A DNA stretch of 64,000 bases from Euleptes europaea (Eukaryota; Chordata; Lepidosauria; Squamata; Sphaerodactylidae). How positions within the stretch are numbered: the first letter of the stretch is position 1; each line of letters opens with the position of its first letter. Location: the NCBI RefSeq assembly GCF_029931775.1, contig NC_079324.1, positions 62,193,268-62,257,267 of the forward strand, written 5' to 3'. The translations under genes were made by a program, and so were the position numbers. The notes under the pieces are model-generated. The model was not told the origin of the DNA. It saw nothing but the letters and a program-made list of their open reading frames with translations, and made no database searches. Shown in pieces: positions 11,953 through 23,199 of the stretch.

Positions 11953-12275
11953 TTCATAGAATCATAGAGTTGGAAGGGACCACCAGGGTTATCTAGTCCA
12001 ACCCCCAGCACAATGCAGGAAATTCACAACTACCTCCCCCTCCCCACAAACCCCCAGTGACCCCTACTCCATGCCCAGAAGATGGCCAAGGTGCCCTCCT
12101 TCTCATCATCTGCCTAAGGTCATAGAATCAGCATTGCTGATAGATGGCCATCCAGCCTCTTCTTTAAAACTTCCAGGGAAGGAGCGCTCACCACCTCCCG
12201 AGGAAGCCTGTTCCACTGAGGAACCGCTCTAATTGTTAGAAAGTTATTCCTGATGTTTAGACAAAAATTGCATTA
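11953..12275 (-). mobile_element. CR1 LINE 3' fragment (ATTCTATG-tail family), reverse
   Basis: Begins AGAATCATAGAGTTGGAAGG in the + strand, the reverse complement of the CR1 end. Runs to CAAAAATTGCATT within the ORF end. Confidence 0.9.
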
Positions 12276-12303
12276 TATGTTCAGGACGCTTGCCTGCGAA
12301 ATT

Positions 12304-12455
12304 GTTTCAGAGTGTAGCCATGTTGGTCTGCAGTAGAAGAGCAAAATTCAAGTCTGGTAGCACCTGAGAGACCGACAAGAGTCAGGGTACAAGCTTTCAA
12401 GAGTCAGAGTACCCCCAAAATCTTTTTGGTCTCTAAGATGCCACTGGACTGGAAT
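12304..12455 (+). repeat. Hairpin-type interspersed repeat (family F), diverged
   Basis: Contains GTAGCCATGTTGGTCTGCAG head and TGGTAGCACCTGAGAGACC body, with a near-inverted second half. The class is unknown to me. Family F is the source of the minisatellite near 41-42 kb. Confidence 0.6.
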
Positions 12456-12728
12456 CTAGCAGTTATCTGCAAAAGCAGATGGATAATTTTAACAATTGTG
12501 GGATTTTTTGGAACAGTTTGCAAGATATTTTACATCCTAGCATAACCAGGCGTCATTCTTCCTTCCAAGTTGCTATCATGCATAGTGCCAGGCAGTTTCT
12601 CACATTTGTTCACCTTCTAAATAGTGAGCATTCTTGCACATAATGCTGGATTGTTTCTCAAAACACCAGTGTGTGGCAGTTTTCTGCATACTGTGCCATA
12701 GATTATATTCTGGGGGGTTTTCTCCCCA

Positions 12729-13025
12729 GCCAGTGTGGTGTAGTGGTTAAGAGTGGTGGTTTGGAGCGGTGGACTCTGATCTGGAGAACTAGGTTTGATT
12801 CCCCACTCCTCCACATGAGTGGCTGACGCTAATCTGGGAAACTGGATTTGTTTCCCCATTCCTCCACATGAAGCCAGTCATGTGACCTTGGGCCAGTCAC
12901 AGCTCTCTCAGCCCCACCTACCTCACAGGGTGTCTGTTGTGGGGAGGGGAAGGTGATTGTAAGCCGGTTTGAGTCTCCCTTAAGTGGTAGAGAAAGTCGG
13001 CATATAAAAACGAACTCTTCTTCTC
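12729..13025 (+). repeat. CORE/MIR-like SINE (family B)
   Basis: Full-length copy from CAGTGTGGTGTAGTGGTTAA to ACGAACTCTTCTTCT, in the intron before the CUX2 homeodomain exon. Confidence 0.88.
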
Positions 13026-13320
13026 TGTCTAATTATGGATCTGTGATAACTTTTCAGAAACAGCTGCTTTATTTGGGAACACTTACCTGTAGCTGTAAAT
13101 ATGTGCTGTGTGTTCCTAAATATGAAAACTGCAAATATGGGTTGGTGGTAATTGTGAATGTGGCTCTCCATGAGCCACAGGGTGAATCCTACTGTCCTGC
13201 TCAGCTCAGGTTGGCTCATGAGACGTTCCTCCTGGTTTGTAAGCAGGAAACACCTGATGAGCTGAGAACACAACAGCATATCTTAAAGGCCAGATGCTTT
13301 TCTTTCTGTTCTGTTTGCAG

Positions 13321-13594
13321 CGTATTTGAAGCGCCGCTATGGACTGATCACTGCCAGTTCGGACAGCGAATCTCCCAACACCCACTCAGAATGTCCCAGC
13401 CCGAGCCACCAGTCGCAAGACCTTAGCCTCTTGCAAATCAAGAAGCCCAGAGTGGTCCTGGCCCCAGAAGAGAAGGAGGCCCTCAAAAAGGCCTACCAGC
13501 TGGAACCATACCCTTCCCAACAGACCATTGAGCTGCTGTCTTTCCAGCTGAATCTCAAGACCAACACCGTGATCAACTGGTTCCATAACTACAG
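13321..13594 (+). CDS. CUX2: CUX2 exon: most of the homeodomain
   Basis: The exon reads [20 protein letters not shown], a short linker ending [20 protein letters not shown], and the homeodomain through [16 protein letters not shown]. Helix 3 carries the invariant W-F-N core (INWFHNYR), with His after Phe as in CUX proteins. The [19 protein letters not shown] stretch separates CUX2 from CUX1 in my memory of the two families. The acceptor TGTTTGCAG ends at 13320 and the donor GTACAG starts at 13595. The exon ends in phase 2, splitting the last arginine codon of the recognition helix. Confidence 0.96.
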
Positions 13595-13879
13595 GTACAG
13601 AATAGGTCGGGTTATCTGGGGGACGCCTCGCTCACTACCTTGCCGTTTAGGAGCTCCGCCTGGGTTGCTGTTTCTTTAAGCAGAGGGCAGAGTTTAAGTG
13701 AAGTTAATACCTTTGCCCGCTGACAGTTAAAGAGGTGACCTCAAAGGACACTGCAGCCCACTCAAGTGCATTTCACTCAACTCTGGGGCAGGCCAGATGA
13801 AGCCACAGGAAGGTAGTGGGTTACAGGAGGTATTGATTGTTCTTGTGAAAATTCAAAGGGCTTTACTGTCTTCTCTCTT

Positions 13880-14075
13880 TTCACTTGCTGTCACCACAGC
13901 CCACTGAGGTATGCCATGTTTATTCCCATTTTACAGTGCAGGCATTCTGGCTGAGAGAGAGAGACTGGTCCATGCCCACATAAAGAGTCCCTGGGAGAGG
14001 TGAGACTCGAGCCCAAGATCTCCCAGATCTACCTCCAGTGTTCTGTCCCCTGGACCACAGCGGCTCTCGTTCTTG
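13880..14075 (-). repeat. Old MIR/CORE-type SINE, reverse
   Basis: Reverse core with CCCATTTTACAGTGCAGGCA and CTCGAGCCCAAGATCTCCCA, then CTGTCCCCTGGACCACAGCG. It looks older than the other SINEs, close to classical MIR. Confidence 0.6.
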
Positions 14076-14126
14076 CTAAACTGTTGGCATCTGCCCTTGT
14101 GAGCTGCACTGACTTTTCTTTGGCAG

Positions 14127-14916
14127 GTCTCGCATGCGCCGGGAGATGCTGGTGGGGGGAGCGCAGGATGACACAGACCCGGAGCAGTGCGTGACCCCAG
14201 CCGGCAACTCGCTCCAGGGTCCCCAGCCTCAGAGTCCCGACTCGGAAGGAGAGGACAGGAAACCGACATTCAGAGACGCCGAGTGCCAGAGGGAAAACGA
14301 GTCGCAGGTCCAGATCAAGGAAGAGCAGGTGGAGGCGGGGGAGAAAGATGACTGTTCGAACCATGGGGATTCCGGTAGCCTGGATGGAGAGACGGAGCCT
14401 CTATCTGGGTCGGTCCTCAAAGAAGAGGTGGAGGAAGCGGCGTGCACAGAAGGGTCAAACGAGACTCTTAGCCTCACATGGGGCAGTACCCCACACAGCA
14501 AAACACATGTATCCGGCGCTCCGGATTACTCCTCTGTGCACAACAACTCCGTGGAGTTGGACAGTGGGGAGAGGCCTCACCCCGACCCCATTAGCTTTAA
14601 ATCTGTTTCCGAATCCTCCCACTGCAGTTTAGAGGTCTCCCTGAACTCTCCATCGGCAGCCTCCTCTCCGGGCCTCATGATGTCTGTCTCTCCCGTCCCG
14701 TCCTCTTCGGCCCCCATCTCCCCGTCGCCCCCGACTGCGGGAGCCGCCAAAGCGCAGAGCTGGAGTCCCACCACAGACCCGGGCTGCGCTGCCCAGCACG
14801 CCAAGCTCAGTACGAACATCCAGCGGCGGCATGAGAAGATGGCAAACCTCAACAGCATCATCCATCGGCTAGAAAGGGCGGCTAATCGAGACGAGGCCCT
14901 GGAGTGGGAATTCTGA
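14127..14916 (+). CDS. CUX2: CUX2 last coding exon: homeodomain end and C-terminal tail
   Basis: The exon finishes the homeodomain with RSRMRREML. It then encodes an acidic, low-complexity tail rich in E, S and P, with a VQIKEEQ motif that resembles a sumoylation consensus. The conserved CUX2 C-terminal block follows: [40 protein letters not shown] and [11 protein letters not shown]. The protein ends [23 protein letters not shown], the standard CUX C-terminus, with the TGA at 14914-14916. The acceptor is TTTGGCAG before 14127. In CUX proteins this tail carries repression and activation activity; the assignment here is by homology. Confidence 0.96.
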
Positions 14917-15270
14917 TGCAAATTCACTGGAATATGCTAAGAAAGCAGGGGACCACAGTGGAGTGTATATACAAATATATATACACACACCCACACACAC
15001 ACACATATATATTTTATTAATTTCACCAAGGATTGAGGAAGACACAAAAACACCCAACTCCTTTTCGTTGGGGGTGGGTGGGAAACCGATTAATAGCTAT
15101 TCCTATTCACTCTTTCTTCTTAGCTCTGGACAGGAAGATAAAAACTGACTGTTTTGTTTGTTTTTAAATGTGGAAAAAAAAAACCCGGGAACACTTTTAG
15201 AAGAAAAAAAATTAAAATAATATTTATAGACCTCTTTTAGATATTTTAATAAAAGGAAACTTTGGAATTT
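14917..15270 (+). other. CUX2: CUX2 3'UTR, proximal part (end uncertain)
   Basis: AT-rich sequence follows the CUX2 stop. It holds an alternating AT/AC microsatellite (about 14967-15013) and a first AATAAA at 15248-15253. A U-rich stretch precedes it. The main cleavage site may lie further down: another AATAAA sits at 16627, inside an inverted-repeat element. Human CUX2 has a 3'UTR of roughly 2 kb from memory, so the transcript may continue past 16 kb. Confidence 0.5.
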
Positions 15271-16336
15271 ACTAACAGCTCTAGCTGCTTTGATATGAAA
15301 AAGATAGCTATAAACTGTATCAGTTGTGTCATTAAATGTCCACTGAAGTCCTGTAGTTTGCCACTGGATGAGATTAAAAATTAAGAAGATAAAAACCCAG
15401 ACTTGTTGATCAAAGCCATCGAGAAGCACTCTGAGACGGACCGAAATTTTACCACACTTTTAAGTCGCCAGAGGGGGTGTATTTTTCCCCACTTTTGTCT
15501 GTAAGACGCCTCATTGCTACGACCTTTCCAGAGACTTGTCTTATAGTCCACAAAGACTCTAAATTTGGAATCTGCGATGCCATCCTGAGTCCATTATTTA
15601 GTTCTGGTGGTATGTTTTGAAACCCTTTTTTTGTAACGCAGGAAAAAGAAAGTGTTGCGTGCCGTTGTATATGTTGTAGAAATATGTTTTCAATAGCCTT
15701 CCTGAACACGATGTAGCATGGTTTGAGAACTGATTCTGTAGTCCTGATGCTTCCTCTAGCTAGCAACCCTTGAGAAACAGAAACAGTAAGAAGAAAATGC
15801 AAGAAGAAAGAAGAATCCAGCTGCAGTTGGAGGCTGCCTTCTTTCTGCCTGCTGTTGAAATCTTTTCGTATTTCAAAAAGGTGAATTCGGCCGCTCAAAA
15901 GTCTGGGATCTATTTGGTTTGGCAAGGAGAGACTTGAATGATAACCAAGACAAACTCATACCAGTTTACATTTTTCTGTGCATGAAAGTCACCGCCTTGT
16001 GCAAGTGAGCACCCGTCCCCAAGGTGTTGGCTCAGTGTTCTCTTTCAGGAAGGAGCCAATGTTGAGGTTGCCCCCAGTTGCAGCACTAAAGTTTTTAAAA
16101 TCACCAACTCGGTCCAGTGTCCTGTATGTGATTTGATGCGCACCCCGAGCTCTGGCACGTGAGAGCTGTCCTTGTTCATTTTGTGCATCTGGTGGGACTG
16201 TGGGCATTCCAGAACCACCATGCGCATGCAAGACGGCATCAGATGGGGGTGAGTGGCGTTCACACAGGCATGCCAAGGGTTAGCTGTTGCTAGCAGGCCC
16301 TACTGGATGGCCACTCAAGCTAAGGATCTCACGTTA

Positions 16337-17062
16337 CAAACATGAGCCTATTTTATATACATTCAGTAATGATAAACTACATTGCATATATATAAGCTTT
16401 GAGCTTTTATACAATTATTATAACATAAATGCATAAGCATTTGACAAGGTCTCGCGATTATTTTTCCTTGTTTCACGTGTTGCTTCCTCAGAAGTCTTTT
16501 GCTTTAATTCACAGGAGAATCTTAGCTGCTAATGAAGTCTTACTGATTCGTAGCCCAGAGCGTGGTCTGTCTGATTTAACTGAATACTTGCTTCGGTAAA
16601 TATAACAATATTGTTTTGTTTGTATAATAAATAAGTTAATATAGGAAAAGTAAACTTATGTTATCAACTCTGTTTTATATAGAGAACAGGGAAAAGAGTC
16701 AGTAAGACTTCATAAGCAGCTAAGATTCTCCTGTGAATTAAAACCAACAGACTTCTGAGGAAGCAACACATGAAACAAGGAAAAATAATCACAAGACCTT
16801 TGGTGCATTCACACATGCAGAATAATGCACTTTCGATCCACTTTCAATGCACTTTGCAGATGTATTGCTGTGTGAAACGGCAAAATCCACTTGCAAATGA
16901 TCGTTAAAGTGGATTGAAAGTGGATTATTCAGGATGTGTGAAAGCACCTCTTTGTCAAAAGCTTATGCATTTATGTTATAATAATTGTATAAAAGCTCAA
17001 AGCTTATATATATGTAATAGAGTTGATCATTACTGAATGTATATAAAATAGACTCATGTTTG
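16337..17062. mobile_element. Large inverted-repeat (MITE-like) element with TA flanks
   Basis: The left arm (16337-16546) and right arm (16699-17062) are inverted copies, about 210 bp each once a nested insertion is removed. The ends are CAAACATGAG and CTCATGTTTG, each flanked by TA, as for Tc1/mariner-like insertions. The loop (about 150 bp) holds an AATAAA at 16627. No coding frame exists. It lies about 1.4 kb past the CUX2 stop, possibly within the 3'UTR. The superfamily is inferred from the TA flanks only. Confidence 0.75.
16802..16948. mobile_element. Small palindromic DNA element nested in the inverted-repeat element
   Basis: The ends are GGTGCATTCACACATGC and its near complement ATGTGTGAAAGCACC. 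The interior repeats CCACTTTCAATGCAC-type motifs on both strands. The left arm of the host element lacks it, which proves insertion. The target duplication is short or eroded. Confidence 0.75.
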
Positions 17063-17751
17063 TACAGAGGGTCTTAACAAGGTTGAGATGCACCTGCAAA
17101 TCAGAGGCGGAGGGACATGGCTGCAGGATGCCTCTTCTCGCAGAGCCCATGTCCCGTTCAGCAGCACCTGTTGCTAATCCGGTTCTGGGTCTGTATAGTA
17201 CAGTCGGTCAGACTTTAGGAGGAAAAGCCTGGGCTGGGGACTTTGTGGAGCTGGGACCAGGCCGTCTTGAGCTCCGGCTGCTAATGGTTTAGGCGCAGAA
17301 CCCCGTCTCTGCCAAGGATCTGAACAGAGCGTGCCGGCCTTGGTCCCTGTGTGTGATCAGATCAGCAAATCTGCGTATGTTGCCCCCCACTTCTTAGAAC
17401 TGTTGTAGAATGAGATCCATGCCAAATGGAGATGTTCTCCTTGCTGTTGGCTTACTGGTGTAGAACAAAGGAGAATGGATGGGAGTTCCGTGGCTCCTGG
17501 ACCTTGTTCCCACACTTCCGACAGCTACCACATTCTCCTTTTTCCTCATTGACACTGAAGCTTCCTTCTGATGTCCTCAAAAGTTGAGATTTTGCTTGTG
17601 TGTGGACTAACAACGGTAGATGGGAGAGCCATGATCTTTTCTTCTGGTTGTCCTGCTTCAGCTGCATTGGGAGGGCCAATTTGCATTGGGCCTAGTATTT
17701 GGAGAAATACCCCCCCCCAAAAAAAAACCACACGCACATACAGTAAAAAAG

Positions 17752-17935
17752 AGTAGGAGTCCAGTAGCACCTTAAAGATTAACAAAATTTCTGGCAGGGT
17801 TGGAGCTTTCGTGAGCCCTAGCTCACTTCTTCATAGCTCCTACCCTGCCAGATATGTTGTTAGTCTTTAAGGTGCTACTGGACTACTCTTTTCTACTGCT
17901 AGTGACAGACGGACACGGCTACCCATCATGATCTA
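17752..17935. repeat. Hairpin-type interspersed repeat (family F)
   Basis: AGTCCAGTAGCACCTTAAAG and its complement CTTTAAGGTGCTACTGGACT face each other about 100 bp apart. The head GACACGGCTACCCATCATG is at the right end. Confidence 0.8.
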
Positions 17936-17999
17936 TCTACATGCACATATACAGAGAGAAGTGGTCTTGTCCATCTGTGGGGGTGGGCGTTGTTGTTTA

Positions 18000-19080
18000 T
18001 TTTCAGCTCTTCAGATGGCACGGCTGTTCTCTCGGAGCTTTCTGCCCGGTGGTAAAATAGCCCAGGAGTAAGCTAGGCTGAGTGCACGCCCTCCCCCCCA
18101 AGTAGTGGAGGCAACGGCCTCTTGGTGGCATTGCCGGCACTACAAGAGCCAATCAGCTCAGCTTTCTCCTGGCAATCCTAGTGGGGGCCCCCCAAGGGCA
18201 GCAGCCTCCCCCCCCCCAAAAAAAACCTTTCCTGGTATGCAAAAGGTCTAGTCTGCCCCCACCCTTTTCTGCCCAGCCGCTTGTCTGTTCATCACCAGGA
18301 CTTAAAATATTTGCAAGGTGAAGATAGGTGCTAAAAGGACAGTCGAAAGAAAACCTGATACCTGAGCTCTGAGATTCCGCACTGGACCGGGGTGTTTGCT
18401 TTTTCACTGTATGCAGTCCTCTCAAAATGGAGAATATTTTTACACATACATATATATTTTACACGGCCCAATCCATTTGGCCCTCTGAAGGCACAGAAAC
18501 GCTATCCAGGTTTCAGACGCTCCTGAAAAAAAGTTTCTTTTTAATTGCTTGCAAGCTGGCAGGAAATGAAAGGCTGATTCAGTTCCGTTGACTTCCCCCC
18601 CCCCGAACGCACTAGAGATTTGCTGTAGCAGAGCAGGATTCGAACGAAGCACTTAGGTATCGTCTTTTGAACCCGGAGAGGAATCCTGTTGTGCTCACGG
18701 CGGGTGGGGTGTCAGTCATCTTTTCTTAGTTTCACGTACTGTACTTTAAAAAGTTTCTACAAGATTGAACTTGGTTAAACATTTTAAAGAAAAAGGACCA
18801 CAAGTTCTGTAAAAGAGCCACTAAAAAAAAATACAGAAGTTGTCTAATAACATGTTTGGTGTCTTATTGTGTTTGAAGGTTTGGCTGGCCAGTCCTGAGC
18901 GGGGTGTGGGTTTTATCCCAGGTTGGCAGCATTTCCTGTGTGGTGGTGCCCCAGAGCGGATGGAATGACTCTATGAGAATGGCATGGGATCAGATTCAGA
19001 CTTGCAGCTGGACAGAGACTTCCTACCCGCAGAATGCCTGCTTCAAAGTGGGAAGGTTCTAGAAGTAAGCTAGCAGGGAA
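18000..19080. other. Flank downstream of CUX2, no gene seen
   Basis: Unique-looking sequence with several C- and G-runs. I see no exon. A distal CUX2 poly(A) site could lie here, but no AATAAA is visible in 18000-18900. Confidence 0.5.
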
Positions 19081-19089
19081 ATGCAGGTG

Positions 19090-19396
19090 GCAGCGTGGTG
19101 TAGTGGTTAAAAGTGGTGGTTTGGAGCAGTGGACTCTGATCTGGAGAACTGCATTTGATTCCCCCACTCCTCCACAAGAGCGGGAAGGCTAATCTGGTGA
19201 ACCGGGTTGGTTTCCCCACTCCTCCACATGAAGCCAGCTGGGTGACCTTGGGCTAGTCACATCTCTTAGCCTCACCTACCTCACAGGGTGTCTGTTGTGG
19301 GGAGGGGAAGGGAAAGTGATTGTAAGCCGGTTTGAGTCTTCCTTAAGTGGTGGAGTAAGTCGACATATAAAACCCAACTCTTCTTCTTCTTCTTGG
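19090..19396 (+). repeat. CORE/MIR-like SINE (family B)
   Basis: Full copy from GGCAGCGTGGTGTAGTGG to a CTTCTTCTTCTTCTT tail. Confidence 0.88.
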
Positions 19397-19750
19397 TGCC
19401 CATGGGCACAGTGGTGCCTGCCAGCACCTTTCTTGGCACCCACCAAGTTGTGTTTTTAGAAAGTGGGTGGGGCCAGGTGGGGCTCTCGCTCAGTAGGGGC
19501 TTCTGATTTTTCACTGAAGGTTTGATTGGCTATGCATATTAAAAAAACATTGGTTTCAGTGGTACCTGCCACCAGTGCTGGTTTGATTCCCTCTCTTTCC
19601 CAGTGTATTTTTTAATTTCCCCTCTTCTCCCCTGCACTTGGGCTTCCTGTGCGTGGTTGGTTCCACCTCCCATGGCAGCCACTTTGTGGCTGCGCCAACC
19701 ACCCCACGTCAGAATTCCAGATGTGCCCACAGGCTCAGAAAGGCTGGGGA
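19397..19750 (-). mobile_element. Degraded hAT-like element, reverse
   Basis: GGTGCCCATGGGCACAGTGG and CAGGCTCAGAAAGGCTGGGG are the reverse of parts of the hAT element at 2852-3183 (gcacccacgggcacc and AAGCTTTTTGAGCCTG). The ends are eroded. Confidence 0.5.
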
Positions 19751-19894
19751 TCTTTCCAAACATTTCTGGTAATCAAGGAATCTTGGTCTACAACCACATC
19801 ACATTTCAACTTCCTTTTGTGGAAGCATCATAACAGTTTTGATAACCGCATGCGGGGCTCTGGAAGAGACCCAAGTTCCTTTTCTTTCTCCCAA

Positions 19895-20200
19895 TGTTCC
19901 TTGTGCATTCTCAGTTTCCTCATGTCTAACTTCCAGTTTCTTGAGCGGGGGGGGGGGGGGAGGTTTCAGTTCTGAATGCGTTTTGCTCCCTCTGATGGTC
20001 GGTTCGACATCACACAGCTTTAAATGAAGCATTTCTCCCTGTAGTTTAAAGCAGCAGCCTTTTGTGCTTCATAAAATTGATGTTATATTGAATTAACCAT
20101 CAGAGGAAGCAAAACCAGTGCATAACTGGGGGGGGGGGGATTCCTGAACAAACAGGAAGTTAGACATGAGGAAATTGAGATTGCATAAAAGGCCTCTCTC
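19895..20200. repeat. Imperfect inverted repeat, about 145-bp arms
   Basis: TTTCCTCATGTCTAACTTCC at about 19915 pairs with GGAAGTTAGACATGAGGAAA at about 20155. CTCTGATGGT pairs with ACCATCAGAG, and AATGAAGCA with a TGCTTCATAA partner. Each arm carries a long G-run. It is probably an old MITE. Confidence 0.6.
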
Positions 20201-20978
20201 ACATAAAATATACTGTTGATATATTTTCCTGGGTGAAGGTTTTTTTTTTTTGTTTTTTTTTTTTGCTGCATTCAAGGTTTTTTATTATTAAACTGTTCTG
20301 CGTTGCCCTGTGTGGTCTAAATAAATTCATTCATGAAACAGCCTCAGAAATAGGTGGTGAGATGACAATTCCGTGCATCTGGCCCCTGCCCCTTTCCCCA
20401 ACTTCATAATGTTTTTTTTTTCCCGGGAACCCGGAAGTAATTTCTGATCAGCCAAGTATTGTTTGTGGCCTTCATCAGGCAGGGCAAACTTTTTTGAGCC
20501 GGTTCCTGTCACACCACTCACACCCAAGTTGATGTGTGCTGCAAAGGTTGTGAAAGAGAGGGGTGTGCCAATCAGCATGTTTACTTTCGCTTCTCCGTCC
20601 TTCAAGGGTAAACTTCTAGATGTAGTTTCTTTTTCAAAGGTGAAGGGAAGAGATGAATGGGCCACAACCCTTGGGTCATCAGAAAGACAACAGAAGGCAA
20701 GCAGTCTTCAGACTTGTGCAAACACCACCAAACAAAGAAGGGGGCAAATTCCACAGGGGCGGGGCTTTGCAGGGGAGAGGCCCTTTCAAATGGGACAGAC
20801 CAAAAACTGCAATAACCATTCTACGGACCCCCTTCTCCATTTGATGGGGAGGCAGGATTTTGGTTTGGTTTTGGTGCTGCTCAGCAACGCCGAGACAAAC
20901 ATAAAAACAGGAGGCTTTCTATAGTCTCAGACCCTCTTCTCTCCCCCTCTGCCTAACTTTCCCCTTGCTCAGCCAGTG

Positions 20979-21458
20979 CATGGCCCAAGCTGGCCCAATC
21001 TCGGAAGCTGGTTAAATTGTGGAACTCCCTGTGGGGATGGCTGCCAGGGCTTTAAGAGGGGAGTGGACATTTTCATGGGTGGGAGGGCCATCCATGGCTA
21101 CTAGTAAAAATGGATACTAGTGATGGTGCATACCTATTCTCTCCAGGAGCATGCCTGTTATATGAGGTGCTGTGGAACACAGGCAGGACAATGTTGCTGC
21201 AGTTGTCTTGCTTGTGGGCTTCCTAGAGGCACCTGGTTGGCTACTGTGTGAACAGACTGCTGGACTTGATGGGCCTTGGTCTGATCCAGTATGGCTTTTC
21301 TTATGTTCGGTTATACCTCAGATGGGAGACCACCAAGGAAGTCCAGAGTTGCCACGCAGAGACATGCAATGGCAACCTACCTTTTCCTCATCTCTTGCCT
21401 TGAAAGTCCCTTGAGGGGTCACCATAAGTCAACTATCACTTGACAGCACTTTCCACCA
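20979..21458 (+). repeat. 5S-derived SINE (family D) split by CR1
   Basis: The left scrap CCCAATCTCGGAAGCT ends at about 21010. The right part resumes at 21309 with CTCAGATGGGAGACCACC and ends with GTCACCATAAGTCAAC, a Bov-B-type tail. Confidence 0.75.
21011..21308 (+). mobile_element. CR1 LINE 3' fragment inserted in a 5S SINE
   Basis: Runs from TTAAATTGTGGAACTCCCTG to the TTCTTATGTTC tail. GGTTA occurs at both junctions. Confidence 0.85.
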
Positions 21459-21464
21459 CCAGGA

Positions 21465-23199
21465 CAGCATGGAGATGGCACCCAAGGCCCTCCCACGTAT
21501 GGTTCTCACATGCCTCCTTTTCACCCCCTTGTGGATGCAGAAGCCAGGATTCAGCAAAACTTCGCATGTAAAAAAGAGGTACCTTGCACTACCAAGGTTG
21601 CCCTGTGCTGCTCTGGGCAGGGGCCCTTACTCGGAGCTGAAGGCAAATCTACGCTGGACATTTAAAGCAGTTTCAAATCTGTTTGGACTTGTCATGGCTT
21701 CCAGCCGAAGAATTTTGGGTGCCAAAGCTAGGATGATCTCACCGTGCATTCTCAGCGCCCTCCCAAAAACACATTTCTTGACATTCTCTGGGGAACAGAA
21801 GTCACAACAGCGAAATGCACTGCACACTGTTTTTAACTTTGGGTAGAAATGCTGGCCACCGCACGGAAATAATCAGCACAGTTGCCAGGTTGCTTGAAGC
21901 GAGTGGAGGCGACTGATGTGTGAGGAGTGGGGAAAAGAGGCCCTGCTGACATGTAATGCTCAGCACAAGCAGCACAATCTCATGACAGAATGGGGAAGGG
22001 TCCTCACAGTGGATGCATTCAGATGTCCCTCTATTAAACTGTAGTTTGGAATCCTGGGGACTGGAAAAGAAGCTCCCATTAGTAAGTGCCTGAATCCAGA
22101 TTTCGCAAGAAATTGCAGTAAGACCCAGCCAGAAAAGACTTCCCTCAAGTTTTGCGCACAAGGAGGGTGTGGGAGAGCTTGGCAGGAAACCTACCTCAGG
22201 CGTATCATGAACCAACGGGGTTGCCTGTCACATCTCTCTCTTTTTTTAAACTAAACCTTTGGGCATAACACATCACCCACTTTGCTAACTCATGTGCTCG
22301 GACTTACTCACTCACGGACAAACAGCTGACCTGGCTTCCTATGAATGGAAGATGTGATTCCCCATCATAAAGCCTCAGAAACCTACTTCCTTTTAAATAA
22401 CTGCCAGCAGCTTCAACACACCCGGTGAGCAGTAATCCAGAATCTGTACCTTCAGGAAATTCTTTCCGTGCCAACTTGACTGCCGAGGAAACTTCGCTAA
22501 TTGAAGAAGATTACAGAGAAGTGTTTTGGAGTCCATACCCCATCAGAGGCCCAGGTTGTCCCCACCTTGAACTGGCAACATAAACCCAGACTGCCCCCCC
22601 CCCAAAAAAAACCCTCACTTGCAGCTACAAATTACAAGGGAAGCCATGGAAGGTGGATCTTCCAAGGAAACCTGCTTACTATTATTCATCTTCCAATTTC
22701 AGGTTCTGCTACAATTTCCCAGGAACTTCAGCAAACCTTGGCATGTAGCTGAAAACCTCAAATTGTAAGAGGGGCTTCTGTTACATTTTTTGCATAAATG
22801 CGGTTTTCAACATTGAAGACAGAGAGAAATGTTAATCTGTGGCCTGCAGAAGCCCTCCCCCCCCCCCGCCACAGAGTAAGTATATGGCATGGGGGTGGGG
22901 AAGAGCTCACATGCGGGAATCTGGTTTGTGGCAGATGAGACCATGAGAGAGAAGCAGGAACTTCTGAGCCGCTGATGCACCCCCCCCCCCCCCGAAAGAC
23001 CACTTCTGCACATCTTCTTTGCACCAGCCTCCAAGAAACCTGACTTTTATCGGTTCCAGTGGAATGACAGCCTGGCTGGGGAAACTGTTGAATAGATGCC
23101 AGGACCCGTTCTTTTTTGCCTCTGACTTACAAAAAAACAGACCCCCCGATTGCTTCCAATAGTTTTGCTGTTACTTGAAAACCACAAACGCACCGAGAA
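21465..23199. other. Between CUX2 and PHETA1, no gene or recognised repeat
   Basis: Both strands have only short frames without family resemblance. Several C/A homopolymer runs are present. I see nothing to annotate. Confidence 0.55.
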
